Source: Pikeienuella litoralis | GTDB taxonomy: Bacteria; Pseudomonadota; Alphaproteobacteria; Rhodobacterales; Rhodobacteraceae | Direction of reading: 5' to 3' | NCBI RefSeq assembly: GCF_037646705.1 | Contig: NZ_JBBHER010000002.1 | Coordinates: 186,001-250,000 of the forward strand | DNA length: 64,000 nt | In this document: one piece after another, positions 1 to 9,323 of the stretch | Layout of the letters: each line of letters opens with the position of its first letter | Position numbering within the stretch: the first letter of the stretch is position 1 | Position numbers and translations under genes: made by a program | Notes under the pieces: model-generated | The model's input: the letters and a program-made list of their open reading frames with translations, nothing else | Database searches by the model: none | What the model was told of the DNA's origin: nothing

Positions 1-1641
1 GTGGAGCGGCTGGGCGATCCCGGAGCGGCGCGCTCGGTATCGCTGATCGCGGTGCACACGCACGGCATTCCCACCGAGTTCCCCGAAGCCGCGCTGAAGG
101 AGGCCGCGGCGGTCAAGCCGCTGAAGAATTTCAAGGGCCGCGAAGATCTCCGCCATCTGCCGCTGATCACCATCGACCCGTCGGACGCGCGCGACCATGA
201 CGACGCGGTCTGCGCGGCGCCCGATGAGGAGAACGAGGGCGGCTGGATCGTCTGGGTGGCGATCGCCGATGTCGCGCATTACGTCCGCCCCGGCTCCGCG
301 TTGGACCGGGAGGCGAAGAAGCGGGGCAACTCCACCTATTTTCCCGACCGCGTGGTGCCGATGTTGCCGGAGTCGCTTTCGGGCGATCTTTGCTCGCTGC
401 ATGCGGGCGCCGACCGGCCCTGCATCGCGGCGCGGATGGTTCTCTCCGCCGAGGGCGCGCTCCGGGGGCGGAGCTTTCATCGCGGCGTCATGCGCTCGCC
501 GGCCTCGCTGACCTATGAACAGACGCAGGCCGCGATCGATGGCGCGCCGGACGAGGTGACGGCGGATCTGGTCGAGCCGGTCCTGAAGCCGCTTTACGGC
601 GCATACGCCGCCGCCGCCGCGGCGCGGGAGCGGCGGGCGCCCCTGCATCTCGAGCTGCCGGAACGCCGGATCGAGCTTTCGCCTGAGGGGAAGGTGACCG
701 CCGTCCGGGTGCGTGAGCGGCTGGACGCGCACAAACTGATCGAGGAGTTCATGATCCTCGCCAATGTCGCGGCGGCGACGGTGCTGGAGGAGAAGCGCCG
801 GCCGCTGCTCTACCGCGTTCACGAAGAGCCGGACCCGCTGAAGATCGACGCGCTGCGCACGCTGGCGGAGGAGGCTGGTTACCGGTTGGCGAAGGGGCAG
901 GTGCTGGAGACGCGCCATCTGAACGCGCTTCTGGACGCGGCGGCCGGCTCGCCTGACGCGGAGCTGATCAATCTCGCGGTGCTCCGCGCGCAGACGCAGG
1001 CCTATTACGCGCCCGAAAATTTCAGCCATTTCGGACTCGCGCTCCGCTCCTACGCGCATTTCACTTCGCCGATCCGGCGTTACGCCGATCTGATCGTCCA
1101 TCGGGCGTTGATCGCCGCGCATCGCTGGGGCGACGATGGTCAGACCATGGAGGAGGCGGCGAGCCTGCCCGAGATCGCCGAGCATATCTCGATGACCGAA
1201 CGCCGCTCGATGGACGCGGAGCGTGACACGATCGACCGGTATCTTTCGGCCTTTCTCGCGGATCGGGTCGGGGCGGAGTTCGAAGGCCGGGTCTCCGGCG
1301 TCGCGCGGTTCGGGCTTTTCGTGAAGCTGGATGAGAGCGGCGCTGACGGGCTTGTGCCGATCTCGTCGCTCGGCGCGGAGTATTTCCGGCATGACGAGGC
1401 GCGCGCCGCGCTGGTCGGGGAGCGCTCGGGCAAGACCATCGCCATGGGCGCCCGCGCCCGCGTGCGGCTGGCGGAGGCGACGCCCCTGACCGGCGGTCTT
1501 CTGTTTGAATTGCTGGAGGCGGAAGGCTTTGGCAAGCCGGGCCGCGCCGGGCCGCGCGGCGGCGGACCGAAAAGGCGGCTGGGGCAGGCGAGGGCCCGAA
1601 AGGTGAAACTGGCCAAAAAGCAGGCGCGCCGCGGCGGCTGA
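1..1641 (+). CDS. rnr: Ribonuclease R, 3' part (5' end outside window)
   Basis: Processive 3'-to-5' exoribonuclease of the RNB/VacB family, acting on structured RNA in the cytoplasm. The visible 546 codons contain the RNB catalytic motif with the acidic metal ligands (IDPSDARDHDDAV, about residues 58-70), the late RNB signature YAHFTSPIRRYADLIVHR (about 350-367), an S1 RNA-binding domain (GRVSGVARFGLFVKLDESGADGL, about 427-449) and a Lys/Arg-rich tail typical of RNase R. Family members are about 750 residues, so roughly 200 N-terminal residues (cold-shock domains) lie left of the window. The GTG at base 1 is therefore probably not the true start. The gene converges on murJ with only 8 bases between the stops. 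Confidence 0.93.
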   Translation: MERLGDPGAARSVSLIAVHTHGIPTEFPEAALKEAAAVKPLKNFKGREDLRHLPLITIDPSDARDHDDAVCAAPDEENEGGWIVWVAIADVAHYVRPGSALDREAKKRGNSTYFPDRVVPMLPESLSGDLCSLHAGADRPCIAARMVLSAEGALRGRSFHRGVMRSPASLTYEQTQAAIDGAPDEVTADLVEPVLKPLYGAYAAAAAARERRAPLHLELPERRIELSPEGKVTAVRVRERLDAHKLIEEFMILANVAAATVLEEKRRPLLYRVHEEPDPLKIDALRTLAEEAGYRLAKGQVLETRHLNALLDAAAGSPDAELINLAVLRAQTQAYYAPENFSHFGLALRSYAHFTSPIRRYADLIVHRALIAAHRWGDDGQTMEEAASLPEIAEHISMTERRSMDAERDTIDRYLSAFLADRVGAEFEGRVSGVARFGLFVKLDESGADGLVPISSLGAEYFRHDEARAALVGERSGKTIAMGARARVRLAEATPLTGGLLFELLEAEGFGKPGRAGPRGGGPKRRLGQARARKVKLAKKQARRGG

Positions 1642-1649
1642 ACCCGGCG

Positions 1650-3206
1650 TCAGCGCCGAAGCGCGGTTTTCAGGTCGGCCATGGCGAGGGCCCCCAACGC
1701 GAAGGCGAGGATGGCGTAGAGCGCTCCTCCGAGCAGCACGACGCCGGCGAGCGCGAAATAACGAACGCCGGGCGCGATCAGCGCGTCGGCGAGCGCGCCG
1801 ATCGCGAGATGCAACCCGCCCGCCATCAACGCGCTCGCCAGAACCAGCCTTGGAAGCCGGCGCCGAAGGCGGGCGTCCGGCCGGACCGCGTCGCCAAAGC
1901 CGCGCGCGCCGCGCCAGAGCAGGGCGAGGTTCAGCCAGCCCGCCAGCGTGGTGCCGATCGGGATCGCCAGCCAACCGATGAGCGGCGCGCCAAGGAGAGA
2001 GATCGCGGTGTTGAGCGCGACGGACGCCGCGGCGAAGCGCAGCGGGGATTTCGTGTCTTCGCGGGCGAAATAGGCGGGCTGAACCACCTTTTGCATGACG
2101 AAGGCGGGCAGGCCGAAGGCGAAAAGCGCGACCGCCGCCGCGACCGCCGCGGCGTCCTCGCCGCTGAAGGCGCCGCGCGAGAAAAGGACGGAGGCGAACG
2201 GCCCCGCCGCGACGACCAGCGCCGCGGCGGCCGGCAGCGTCAGCGCCATCGAGAATTCCGTCGCCCGGCAGAACGCGGCGCGGGCGCCGGCCTCGTCCGC
2301 CGCCCGCACCCGGCGGGAAAGCTCCGGCAGAAGAACCACGCCGATGGCGACGCCGACGACGCCAAGCGGCAATTGGTAAAGCCGGTCGGCGTAGGAAAGC
2401 CACGCGACCGCGCCGGAAAAGAAACTGGCGATCGCCGTGCCGATCAGGAGGTTGATCTGCATCACGCCGCCAGCCAGCGCGCCGGGCACGCCGAGCGCCA
2501 CGAGGCGGCTCATCTCCGGCGACCAGCGCGGCCGGCGGAGCTTCAGCTCGAACCCCGAGAGCCGCGCCGCCCGCGCCACCAGCCAGACCTGCGCGAATCC
2601 GGCGGCGAGCACCCCGAGCGCGAGCGCGGAGCCGACCGGCGCCGCCGCGAGCGCCGCGACCGCCATCGCCCCGATCAGGATGATGTTGAGCAGAAGCGGC
2701 GTCGCCGCCGGCGCGGCGAACCGACCCAGCGCGTTCAGAACGCCGGAAAAAAGCGCGGTCAGCGCCATGCAGAGAAGATAGGGGAACTGGATGCGGCCAT
2801 AGAGAACCGCGAGGCGGAACCGCTCCGGATCGTCGGCGAACCCCGCCGCCAGCGCGAAGATCAGCGCCGGCATCAGGAGGAGCGCCGCAAGCGTGAGCAG
2901 AAGCAATATGGCGATCAAACCCGCCATCGCGTCTTCCGCGAAGGCTTTCGCGTCTTCTCCGCTCTCCAGCTTCTTGGAGAAAAGCGGGATGAAGGCCATG
3001 TTGAACGCGCCTTCGGCGAAGAAGCGCCGAAACATGTTGGGCAGGCGAAAGGCGACGAAGAACGCCTCCGCCACCGGCCCCGCGCCAAGCAGCCCGGCGA
3101 TCATCACATCGCGGATGAAACCGAGAACCCGGCTCGCCATCGTCCAGGAGCCGACGGTGGCGAAGGCGCGCAGGAGCCGGATCGGCCGCGCCAGGTCTGC
3201 GCTCAC
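1650..3206 (-). CDS. murJ: Lipid II flippase MurJ
   Basis: Inner-membrane flippase of the MurJ/MviN branch of the MOP superfamily, which moves lipid-linked peptidoglycan precursor to the periplasm. The 518-residue protein is almost entirely hydrophobic helices and starts with the family's typical N-terminus (SRVLGFIRDVMIAGLLGAG, then AFFVAFRLPNMFRRFFAEGAF). Length is normal. The GTG start sits in a GTGA overlap with the glnD stop, which implies translational coupling in a glnD-murJ operon. Confidence 0.95.
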   Translation of the reverse strand: MSADLARPIRLLRAFATVGSWTMASRVLGFIRDVMIAGLLGAGPVAEAFFVAFRLPNMFRRFFAEGAFNMAFIPLFSKKLESGEDAKAFAEDAMAGLIAILLLLTLAALLLMPALIFALAAGFADDPERFRLAVLYGRIQFPYLLCMALTALFSGVLNALGRFAAPAATPLLLNIILIGAMAVAALAAAPVGSALALGVLAAGFAQVWLVARAARLSGFELKLRRPRWSPEMSRLVALGVPGALAGGVMQINLLIGTAIASFFSGAVAWLSYADRLYQLPLGVVGVAIGVVLLPELSRRVRAADEAGARAAFCRATEFSMALTLPAAAALVVAAGPFASVLFSRGAFSGEDAAAVAAAVALFAFGLPAFVMQKVVQPAYFAREDTKSPLRFAAASVALNTAISLLGAPLIGWLAIPIGTTLAGWLNLALLWRGARGFGDAVRPDARLRRRLPRLVLASALMAGGLHLAIGALADALIAPGVRYFALAGVVLLGGALYAILAFALGALAMADLKTALRR

Positions 3207-6001
3207 GTAGCGTCCTCTGCCTCGTCCGCCGCGCGGCGGATCGCGTCGCGGAGCTTCTTTTCGATGGTCTTCTGCTTGGCGGCGGCGCGGACCTTCATGC
3301 CGAAGAGATCCTTTACGTAGAAGCTGTCCACCGCCTGTTCGCCATAGGTGATGATGACGGCCGAAGCGGTGTTGAGATTCGCCCCCGCCAGCACCCGCGC
3401 CAGATCATAGAGAAGCCCGACCCGATCACGGGTGTCGACCTCGATCACCGTATAGAGATCCGACGAGTCGTTGTCGAAGGTGATGGTCGTCGGCACGTTG
3501 AATGGCCGCTCCCGCCGTTTCAGCTCCCGCTTCGGCTTCAACGCGTCGCGGGCGACGAATTCGCCGCGAAGCGCGCGGTGGATCGATTTCTTCAGCCGCT
3601 CGTGGCGCTCGGCCTCGAACGGCGCGCCGTCCTGATCCTGAATCCAGAACACTGCGGTCGTCATGCCGTCCGATGCGGTGAAAAAGCGGGCGTCCCGGAT
3701 CGACGCGCCCGTCAGCGCGAGCGCGCCCGCGATCCTGCCGAAAAGGCCGGGATGATCGGCAAGGTAGAGGCAACACCGCGTCGCGCCGCGCGCATCGTCA
3801 TTGTCGAAGCGGGAATGAACGTTTTCCGGCTTTGCGGTGCGGCCCATCTCGGCCAGGCGCTCCAGAGTGTCGATGTCGAGGCTCGACCAATAAGGCGGCT
3901 GGTGCCGGCCCAGCCACTCCTCGATCTCGTTTGGCTTCCAGGCGACGAGGCGCGCGCGGAGCCGCTCTTTCGCTTCGGTGACCCGGGAGGCGCGGCTCAA
4001 TCTTTCGCTGCCGACGCCGAGCTCGCTGAGCGTCTCGCTGTAAAGCGTGCGCAAGAGCTGCGCCTTCCAGTTGTTCCAGACATTCGGGCCGACCGCGCGA
4101 ATGTCGAGCGCGGTGACGACCAGAAGCAGCTTCAGCCGCTCCACGCTCCGCACCTGTTCGGCGAAGGCCCGAACGGTGGCGAGATCCGAGATGTCGCGCT
4201 TCTGCGCGGTGTCGGACATGATCAGATGATGCCGAACCAGCCATTCGACCAGTTCGGTCTGGTCTTCGGTCAGGCCAAGCCGGGGGCAGACGCTGGCCGC
4301 GATCTCGGCCCCGACCTCTTCATGCGGGCGCAGGCTGCCCTTGCCGATGTCATGAAAGAACAGCGCGAGCGTCAGCACCCGCATGTCGACGCCTCTGGCG
4401 AGGATGTCGCTCGCCACCGGCAGCTCGTCGACCAGTTCGCCCGCCGCCAGCTGTTGCAGGCTCCCGATCGCGAGAATGGTGTGCTCGTCCACCGTGTAGT
4501 GGTGATACATGTTGAACTGCATGAGCGAGACGATGCGGTCGAATTCCGGCACAAAGGCGCCGAGAACGCCGGTTTCGTTCATCCGCCGCAAGGCGCGCTC
4601 CGGATCGGAGCTGCCGACCAGCATGTTGAGAAAAATCGCGTTCGCTTCGGGGTTCGCCCTGAATTCATCGTCGATCAGGTGGAGTTTCCGCGCCACCATC
4701 CGGTGCGCGTTCGGATGGATGAGCGCGCCGGTCCTCAACCCCTCTTCAAACAGCCTGAGGATATTCAGCCGGTCGTTGTCGAACCAGCTTTCGTCGCGGA
4801 CGTCGATCCGCCCGCCTCGGAGGAAAAGGCCCGCGGAATCGACTCTGGCCCCCCCGAACGAGAAGGCGCGGATGAGCGCGCCAAGACTCGGGCGCGCCTT
4901 TTTCTGATCGGCCTCGAGCGCCGCGCAGAAGAACCGGGTGAGGTCTCCGACGTCCTTCGCGTGGCGATAATACCGCTGCATGAAGACCTCGACCGCGCGT
5001 TTGCCGCCTTGCGGCTCGAAGCCGAGGCGGGCCGCGATCTCGACCTGAAAGTCGAATGTAAGCTGTTCCTGCGCGCGGCCGGCCGCGTCGTGCAGATGGC
5101 AACGGACGGTCCAGAGAAAGGTCGAAGCGGCGGAGAAGATCTCGGCCTCGTCGGCTTTCAGCACGCCCTTCTCGATCAGCGCCGACACTTCCTCCACATC
5201 GTAGATATACTTGGCGATCCAGAAGAGCGTCTGAAGGTCGCGAAGGCCCCCCTTGCCCTCCTTGATGTTTGGCTCGACCAGATACCGGGAGCCGCCGTTG
5301 CGGGCGTGCCGGGCGTCACGCTCCGCCAGTTTCGCCTCGACGAACTCCGCCCCGGTCGAAAGGATAAGCTCCTTGCGCAGCTCGTCGCGCAGTTTGTTCG
5401 CCAGCGCCGGATCGCCCCAGAGAAACCGCTTCTCAAGCAGCGAGGTGCGGACCGTGATGTCGCTTTTCGAATACCGCATGCACTCCGCGATGCTGCGCAC
5501 CGCGTGCCCGACCTTCAGTTTCAGATCCCAGAGGATATAGAGCGTGGCCTTGATCAGCTGCTCGACCCGGGGCGATTTGCTGCGCGCCGTGAGGAAAAGA
5601 AGATCGACATCCGAATAGGGCGCCATTTCGCCCCGGCCGTACCCGCCCGTCGCGACCACGGCGATAGGCTCGGCCCCGGCTCCGGTCTCCTCGTGGTCGG
5701 GATGGAGCGTCTCCGCCACGAAATCCAGCGTGCAGGTCACGATGATGTCCATCAGTTCCGCCAGCGCGCGCGCGGTCCGGGGGCCGCTGTCGCGCGCGCC
5801 GCCAAGGAGCATCCGCGCGAAACGCCGCCCCTCGGACAGGTTTTCCGTCAACACGGCGATCGCGGCGGCGCGCGGGTCGTCGGCCTTCGCCGCTTCCGCG
5901 AGCGCGAGCGCGAGCGTCTCGCGCGTCGGGCGCCGCGGGGGCGCGTCGCTGACGCGGTCCGGTTCGGTCTCGGCGGCGGGCTGAGGGGTGGCGGCCTTCA
6001 T
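3203..6001 (-). CDS. glnD: [Protein-PII] uridylyltransferase / uridylyl-removing enzyme
   Basis: Bifunctional nitrogen sensor that uridylylates and deuridylylates PII proteins in response to glutamine. The 932-residue protein shows the nucleotidyltransferase motif GGYGRGEMAPYSDVDLLFL (about residues 118-136), a GlnD-specific middle region, an HD domain with FFHDIGKG (about 548-555) for the uridylyl-removing activity, and two C-terminal ACT domains. The second ACT domain includes YTVIEVDTRDRVGLLYDLA. Length is full. The ATG lies only about 40 bases from the stop of the neighbouring activator gene on the same strand, with room for little more than a ribosome-binding site; murJ follows with a 4-base overlap. 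Confidence 0.96.
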   Translation of the reverse strand: MKAATPQPAAETEPDRVSDAPPRRPTRETLALALAEAAKADDPRAAAIAVLTENLSEGRRFARMLLGGARDSGPRTARALAELMDIIVTCTLDFVAETLHPDHEETGAGAEPIAVVATGGYGRGEMAPYSDVDLLFLTARSKSPRVEQLIKATLYILWDLKLKVGHAVRSIAECMRYSKSDITVRTSLLEKRFLWGDPALANKLRDELRKELILSTGAEFVEAKLAERDARHARNGGSRYLVEPNIKEGKGGLRDLQTLFWIAKYIYDVEEVSALIEKGVLKADEAEIFSAASTFLWTVRCHLHDAAGRAQEQLTFDFQVEIAARLGFEPQGGKRAVEVFMQRYYRHAKDVGDLTRFFCAALEADQKKARPSLGALIRAFSFGGARVDSAGLFLRGGRIDVRDESWFDNDRLNILRLFEEGLRTGALIHPNAHRMVARKLHLIDDEFRANPEANAIFLNMLVGSSDPERALRRMNETGVLGAFVPEFDRIVSLMQFNMYHHYTVDEHTILAIGSLQQLAAGELVDELPVASDILARGVDMRVLTLALFFHDIGKGSLRPHEEVGAEIAASVCPRLGLTEDQTELVEWLVRHHLIMSDTAQKRDISDLATVRAFAEQVRSVERLKLLLVVTALDIRAVGPNVWNNWKAQLLRTLYSETLSELGVGSERLSRASRVTEAKERLRARLVAWKPNEIEEWLGRHQPPYWSSLDIDTLERLAEMGRTAKPENVHSRFDNDDARGATRCCLYLADHPGLFGRIAGALALTGASIRDARFFTASDGMTTAVFWIQDQDGAPFEAERHERLKKSIHRALRGEFVARDALKPKRELKRRERPFNVPTTITFDNDSSDLYTVIEVDTRDRVGLLYDLARVLAGANLNTASAVIITYGEQAVDSFYVKDLFGMKVRAAAKQKTIEKKLRDAIRRAADEAEDAT

Positions 6002-6043
6002 CGTTCAGACTCCCCCGGGGCGCCGGTCGGACCCACGCGCTCG

Positions 6044-7285
6044 TCAGGCGCCGGGCGCGCTTGTTGGCGCGGGATCGAGCTTGATCGGGCCATCCTTGGT
6101 GATCTCCATGACGGCGAAGCTGCGCCGGTTCAGCCCGTCTCTGGTGAGGCGGAACACGCCCGTGGCGCCATCATGCGCGCTGGCGGTGATCGCGGCGGCG
6201 CTGAACGCGGGCGGGCCGCCGGCGGCGGCCGCGCGCACGATGTCCGCGGCCGCGACGACCGCGTCATACCCGATGGTGGCGAGGGGCGAGGGGCGCCGGT
6301 TCAACATCGCGGCGAACTTGTCGGCGAAGGCCGCGTGGCGTTCGGGATCCGCGCTCACATACCAGCCGCCTTGCAATACGGATTCGGAGGCGTTGGCCGG
6401 GTCGTCCCAGCGGCTCAGGCCGAGATAGCGGTACTGGCGGGGCGAGACGTCGTGATAGCCGAGAAACGCGGCCACCGAGCGAAGCGCGTCGCCGGTGTCG
6501 GTGATCAGAACGCCGTCCACGCCCGAGGCGCGGATCTCACTCGCGTTGGCTTGGCTCGAGCCTTCGATTCCTTCAAAGCTGCGCTGATAGCCGAGGATCG
6601 GCCTGACCCTGACCCCGGCGCTCCGCCCCGCTTCCGGCGCGGCCGAGGCCACGGCCTGGCCGTAGCGGTCCTGGGGATGAAGAAGCGCGATCGAGCCCAC
6701 GCCCTGCGATCCGGCGTAGCTGAACAGGCGCCGCATCTCGTCGCCCGGCAACTGGCCGAGCACCCAGACATTGCCGCCCGCGACGCTGGCGTCGTTCGAG
6801 AATGAGATGACGTTCAGGCCCGCCTGCGCCGCGACGGGCGCGACGGCGGCGGTGGACTCGCCGAGAAGCGGGCCGAGGATCAGCGCCGCGCCGTCGCGCA
6901 CGGCGTGCCCGACCGCCACGGCCGCGTCGGCGGCGTTTCCATTGGTGTCGTAGATCTTCATCGTCAAGTTGGCGGGCGCGTGCTCCGAAAGCGCGATCTG
7001 GGCGGCGGCGGTGAGGTCCTGCGCCACCTGGCTCGCGCCTGGGCTGGGCGCCGTCGTCGGCGCGAGAAGCGCGATGATGACCGGGCCGTTCGGATTGACG
7101 ATCGGGGCCGAGGGCTGGGCGGATGCGCCTCCGCCGCCCGTCCGGGCGCTGGCCCCGACGCGGGACGACGGCGATGAGGCGCAGGCCGTCAGAGCGGCGA
7201 CGCCGACAAGAAGCGCGGCGGCGCGGACCGCACCGCGCGCCCGGCGGATGAAATATTCGGTCATGGCGGTTGCGCTCTGGCGCAT
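6044..7285 (-). CDS. Penicillin-binding protein activator (LpoA-like lipoprotein)
   Basis: Periplasmic-binding-fold lipoprotein of the alphaproteobacterial penicillin-binding-protein activator family, related to the C-terminal domain of E. coli LpoA, which stimulates a bifunctional peptidoglycan synthase from the outer membrane. The frame stays open far upstream, but I place the start at the ATG preceded by AGGAG nine bases away. This gives 413 residues with a signal peptide ending in a lipobox-like LTAC. The body follows the branched-chain-amino-acid-receptor pattern (IIALLAPTTAPSPGASQVAQ, later LILGPLLGESTAAVAP). It lacks the TPR half of enterobacterial LpoA. It diverges from rsmI, as lpoA does in E. 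coli. Confidence 0.82.
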   Translation of the reverse strand: MRQSATAMTEYFIRRARGAVRAAALLVGVAALTACASSPSSRVGASARTGGGGASAQPSAPIVNPNGPVIIALLAPTTAPSPGASQVAQDLTAAAQIALSEHAPANLTMKIYDTNGNAADAAVAVGHAVRDGAALILGPLLGESTAAVAPVAAQAGLNVISFSNDASVAGGNVWVLGQLPGDEMRRLFSYAGSQGVGSIALLHPQDRYGQAVASAAPEAGRSAGVRVRPILGYQRSFEGIEGSSQANASEIRASGVDGVLITDTGDALRSVAAFLGYHDVSPRQYRYLGLSRWDDPANASESVLQGGWYVSADPERHAAFADKFAAMLNRRPSPLATIGYDAVVAAADIVRAAAAGGPPAFSAAAITASAHDGATGVFRLTRDGLNRRSFAVMEITKDGPIKLDPAPTSAPGA

Positions 7286-7375
7286 GATCTGGATCTCCTG
7301 ATTCTGACGGGCCGCGGCCGGTCCGGCGGTGGGCCCCGCCGGGCGCGGCGGGGGTGGCGAAGAGGAGGGAAGACT

Positions 7376-8305
7376 ATGGCCCGGACCGGACAAAGTAAAC
7401 GAGCGGCGCCCGCCGCGGCCACGTCGCCCGCAGCCTCCGACGGGGCGCGCGCGCCCGGTTTGCCGGCGGGGCTTTATCTGGCGGCGACGCCGATCGGCGC
7501 CTCCGGCGACGTGACGCTCCGCACGCTGGATGCGCTCGCGAGGGCGGATGTGATCGCGGCGGAGGATACGCGGCGCGCGCTGAAGCTGATGATGATCCAC
7601 GGCGTCGCCCGCGCCGGCCGACCGTTGATCGCTTACCACGATCATAACGGGCGGGAGGCGCGCCCGGGCCTGCTTGCGCGGATCGAGGCCGGAGCGAGCG
7701 TGATCTGCGTCACCGACGCGGGAACGCCGCTGATCGCGGATCCCGGCTGGAAACTGGCGGAGGAGGCGATCGCGCGGGGGCTCCCCGTCACCGCGCTTCC
7801 GGGCGCGTCCGCGCTGCTGACCGCGCTGGTGGTGGCCGGGCTGCCCACCGACCGGTTCATGTTCGCCGGGTTTTCACCGCCGAAGCAGGCGGCGCGGCGG
7901 GCCGATCTCGCCGCCCTCAAGGGCGTGCCGGCGACGCTGGTTTTCTATGAGAGTCCGCGCCGGCTCGGCGCGCTCCTGGCCGATATGGTTCTGGTCTTCG
8001 GCGGGGCGCGGCGCGCGGCGGTCTGCCGGGAGCTCACCAAGATGCATGAGGAGGTGCGGCGCGGAAGCCTGGCCGAGCTTGCGGACATCTACGCGGGGCC
8101 GCCGCCCAAAGGCGAAATCGTCGTTTGCGTCGGCCCGCCGCTCGCCGCGCCCGCGAGCGAAGAAGAGATTGACGCGGCGCTCAAGGCGGCGCTGCGGGAG
8201 ATGGGCGTCCGGGACGCGGCCGCGGCGGTCGCCGCCGCGCTCGATCTGCCGCGTCGCTCGGTCTATGCGCGCGCCCTCGCCCTCGCTGGCGAGGAGAGGA
8301 GATGA
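7376..8305 (+). CDS. rsmI: 16S rRNA (cytidine(1402)-2'-O)-methyltransferase
   Basis: SAM-dependent tetrapyrrole-methylase-fold enzyme that 2'-O-methylates C1402 in the decoding centre of 16S rRNA. The 309-residue product contains the RsmI signatures GLYLAATPIGASGDVTLR (about 28-45), AEDTRRALKLM, VTDAGTPLIADPGWKL and LPGASALLTALVVAGLPTDRF. GAGGAGGG sits about six bases before the ATG. The first 25 residues are an Ala/Arg-rich extension common in alphaproteobacterial forms. The stop overlaps the yraN start (ATGA). Confidence 0.95.
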   Translation: MARTGQSKRAAPAAATSPAASDGARAPGLPAGLYLAATPIGASGDVTLRTLDALARADVIAAEDTRRALKLMMIHGVARAGRPLIAYHDHNGREARPGLLARIEAGASVICVTDAGTPLIADPGWKLAEEAIARGLPVTALPGASALLTALVVAGLPTDRFMFAGFSPPKQAARRADLAALKGVPATLVFYESPRRLGALLADMVLVFGGARRAAVCRELTKMHEEVRRGSLAELADIYAGPPPKGEIVVCVGPPLAAPASEEEIDAALKAALREMGVRDAAAAVAAALDLPRRSVYARALALAGEERR

Positions 8306-8664
8306 GCGAGGGCCGCGCGCGGCGCGGCGCGGCGAACCATCGCGCCGGGATGGCGGCCGAGGCCGGCGTCGCGCGGCTCTACGTCGCCGAAGGCGCCGCG
8401 CTCCTCGCGCGGCGTTGGCGGTGCCCGGCCGGCGAGATCGACCTGATCATCCGCGAGCCGGAGACGATCGTTTTCGTCGAGGTCAAGCGCCGGGTGAAAA
8501 CGCCGGAAGAAGACCCTGTGGGAGAAAGGCAGTGGCGGCGCTTGGAGGCGGCGGCGGGGATGTATATGATGCGGAGCGGAACGGGCGACATCCCGCTTCG
8601 TTTCGACCTCGCCATCGTCGGCGCGGACGGAACGGCGGAGATCATCAGAAACGCCCGCATATGA
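8302..8664 (+). CDS. yraN: YraN family (UPF0102) endonuclease-fold protein
   Basis: Small restriction-endonuclease-like-fold protein of unknown cellular role, found almost universally next to rsmI. In 120 residues it keeps the family pattern: AEAGVARLY, then LLARRWRCPAGEIDLIIRE with the Glu-Ile-Asp core, then VFVEVKRRV with the E-x-K core. It is translationally coupled to rsmI by a 4-base overlap. Confidence 0.9.
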   Translation: MSEGRARRGAANHRAGMAAEAGVARLYVAEGAALLARRWRCPAGEIDLIIREPETIVFVEVKRRVKTPEEDPVGERQWRRLEAAAGMYMMRSGTGDIPLRFDLAIVGADGTAEIIRNARI

Positions 8665-8679
8665 GGCTAGAGGCGAGAC

Positions 8680-9294
8680 ATGAGCGGAAACTTCGGGCTC
8701 GCGCGCGCCACCGGCGCGGCGCTGATAATGGGGTGGGCTCTTTCGGGTTGCGTGGGGGCGACCATTGTCGGCGGCGCGCTGACGGCCACCGGTATTTCGG
8801 TGGCGCAGGAACGCTCCACCCGACAGGCGCTGACCGATACGGAAATCCAGCTGACGATCGACAACAAGCTCCTGAATGAAGACTACGGCCTGTTCGCGGA
8901 CGTCTCGACAGAGGTGGTGGAGGGCAGGGTGCTCCTGACCGGGACCGTGCCGAAGCCGGAGCAGAGGATCCGCGCGGCGGAGCTGGTCTGGTCGACCCCG
9001 GATGTGGTCGAGCTGATCAATGAAGTGACGGTGGCGGAGGATTCGGGCGCGCTCTCCTATGGCGGAGACGTCTGGATTTCGACCCAGCTTCGCGCGAAGA
9101 TCCTCGCCGACAAGCATATCAGCGGCGTGAACTACAATATCGAGACGGTGGACGGCGTGGTCCATGTGATCGGCGTGGCCCGGAGCGAAGCCGAGCTGGA
9201 GCGGGTGACGCGCCACGCCAGCCGGATCGACGGCGTGAAGGAGGTCGTCAGCCATGTGCTGCTGAAGCACGACGATCGGCGGGTCGCCGGCTGA
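8680..9294 (+). CDS. BON-domain lipoprotein (DolP/YraP-like)
   Basis: Outer-membrane lipoprotein with two BON domains, the architecture of E. coli DolP (YraP), which supports envelope integrity. The 204-residue protein has a signal peptide ending in the lipobox LSGC (Cys24). The first BON domain covers about residues 60-120 (TDTEIQLTIDNKLLN...VLLTGTVPKPEQRIRA) and the second about 130-198 (QLRAKILADKHISGVNYNIETV...VHVIGVARSEAEL). Its place after rsmI-yraN matches the E. coli locus, with diaA absent. No enzymatic residues are expected. Confidence 0.87.
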   Translation: MSGNFGLARATGAALIMGWALSGCVGATIVGGALTATGISVAQERSTRQALTDTEIQLTIDNKLLNEDYGLFADVSTEVVEGRVLLTGTVPKPEQRIRAAELVWSTPDVVELINEVTVAEDSGALSYGGDVWISTQLRAKILADKHISGVNYNIETVDGVVHVIGVARSEAELERVTRHASRIDGVKEVVSHVLLKHDDRRVAG

Positions 9295-9323
9295 GCCGCG
9301 CCGCAGAGGGGGAGGAGGACGAG

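Noticed and set aside
1809..3320. Long plus-strand open frames opposite murJ and glnD
   Set aside because: Arg/Asp-rich shadow translations of high-GC genes; the minus-strand frames encode recognised full-length proteins.
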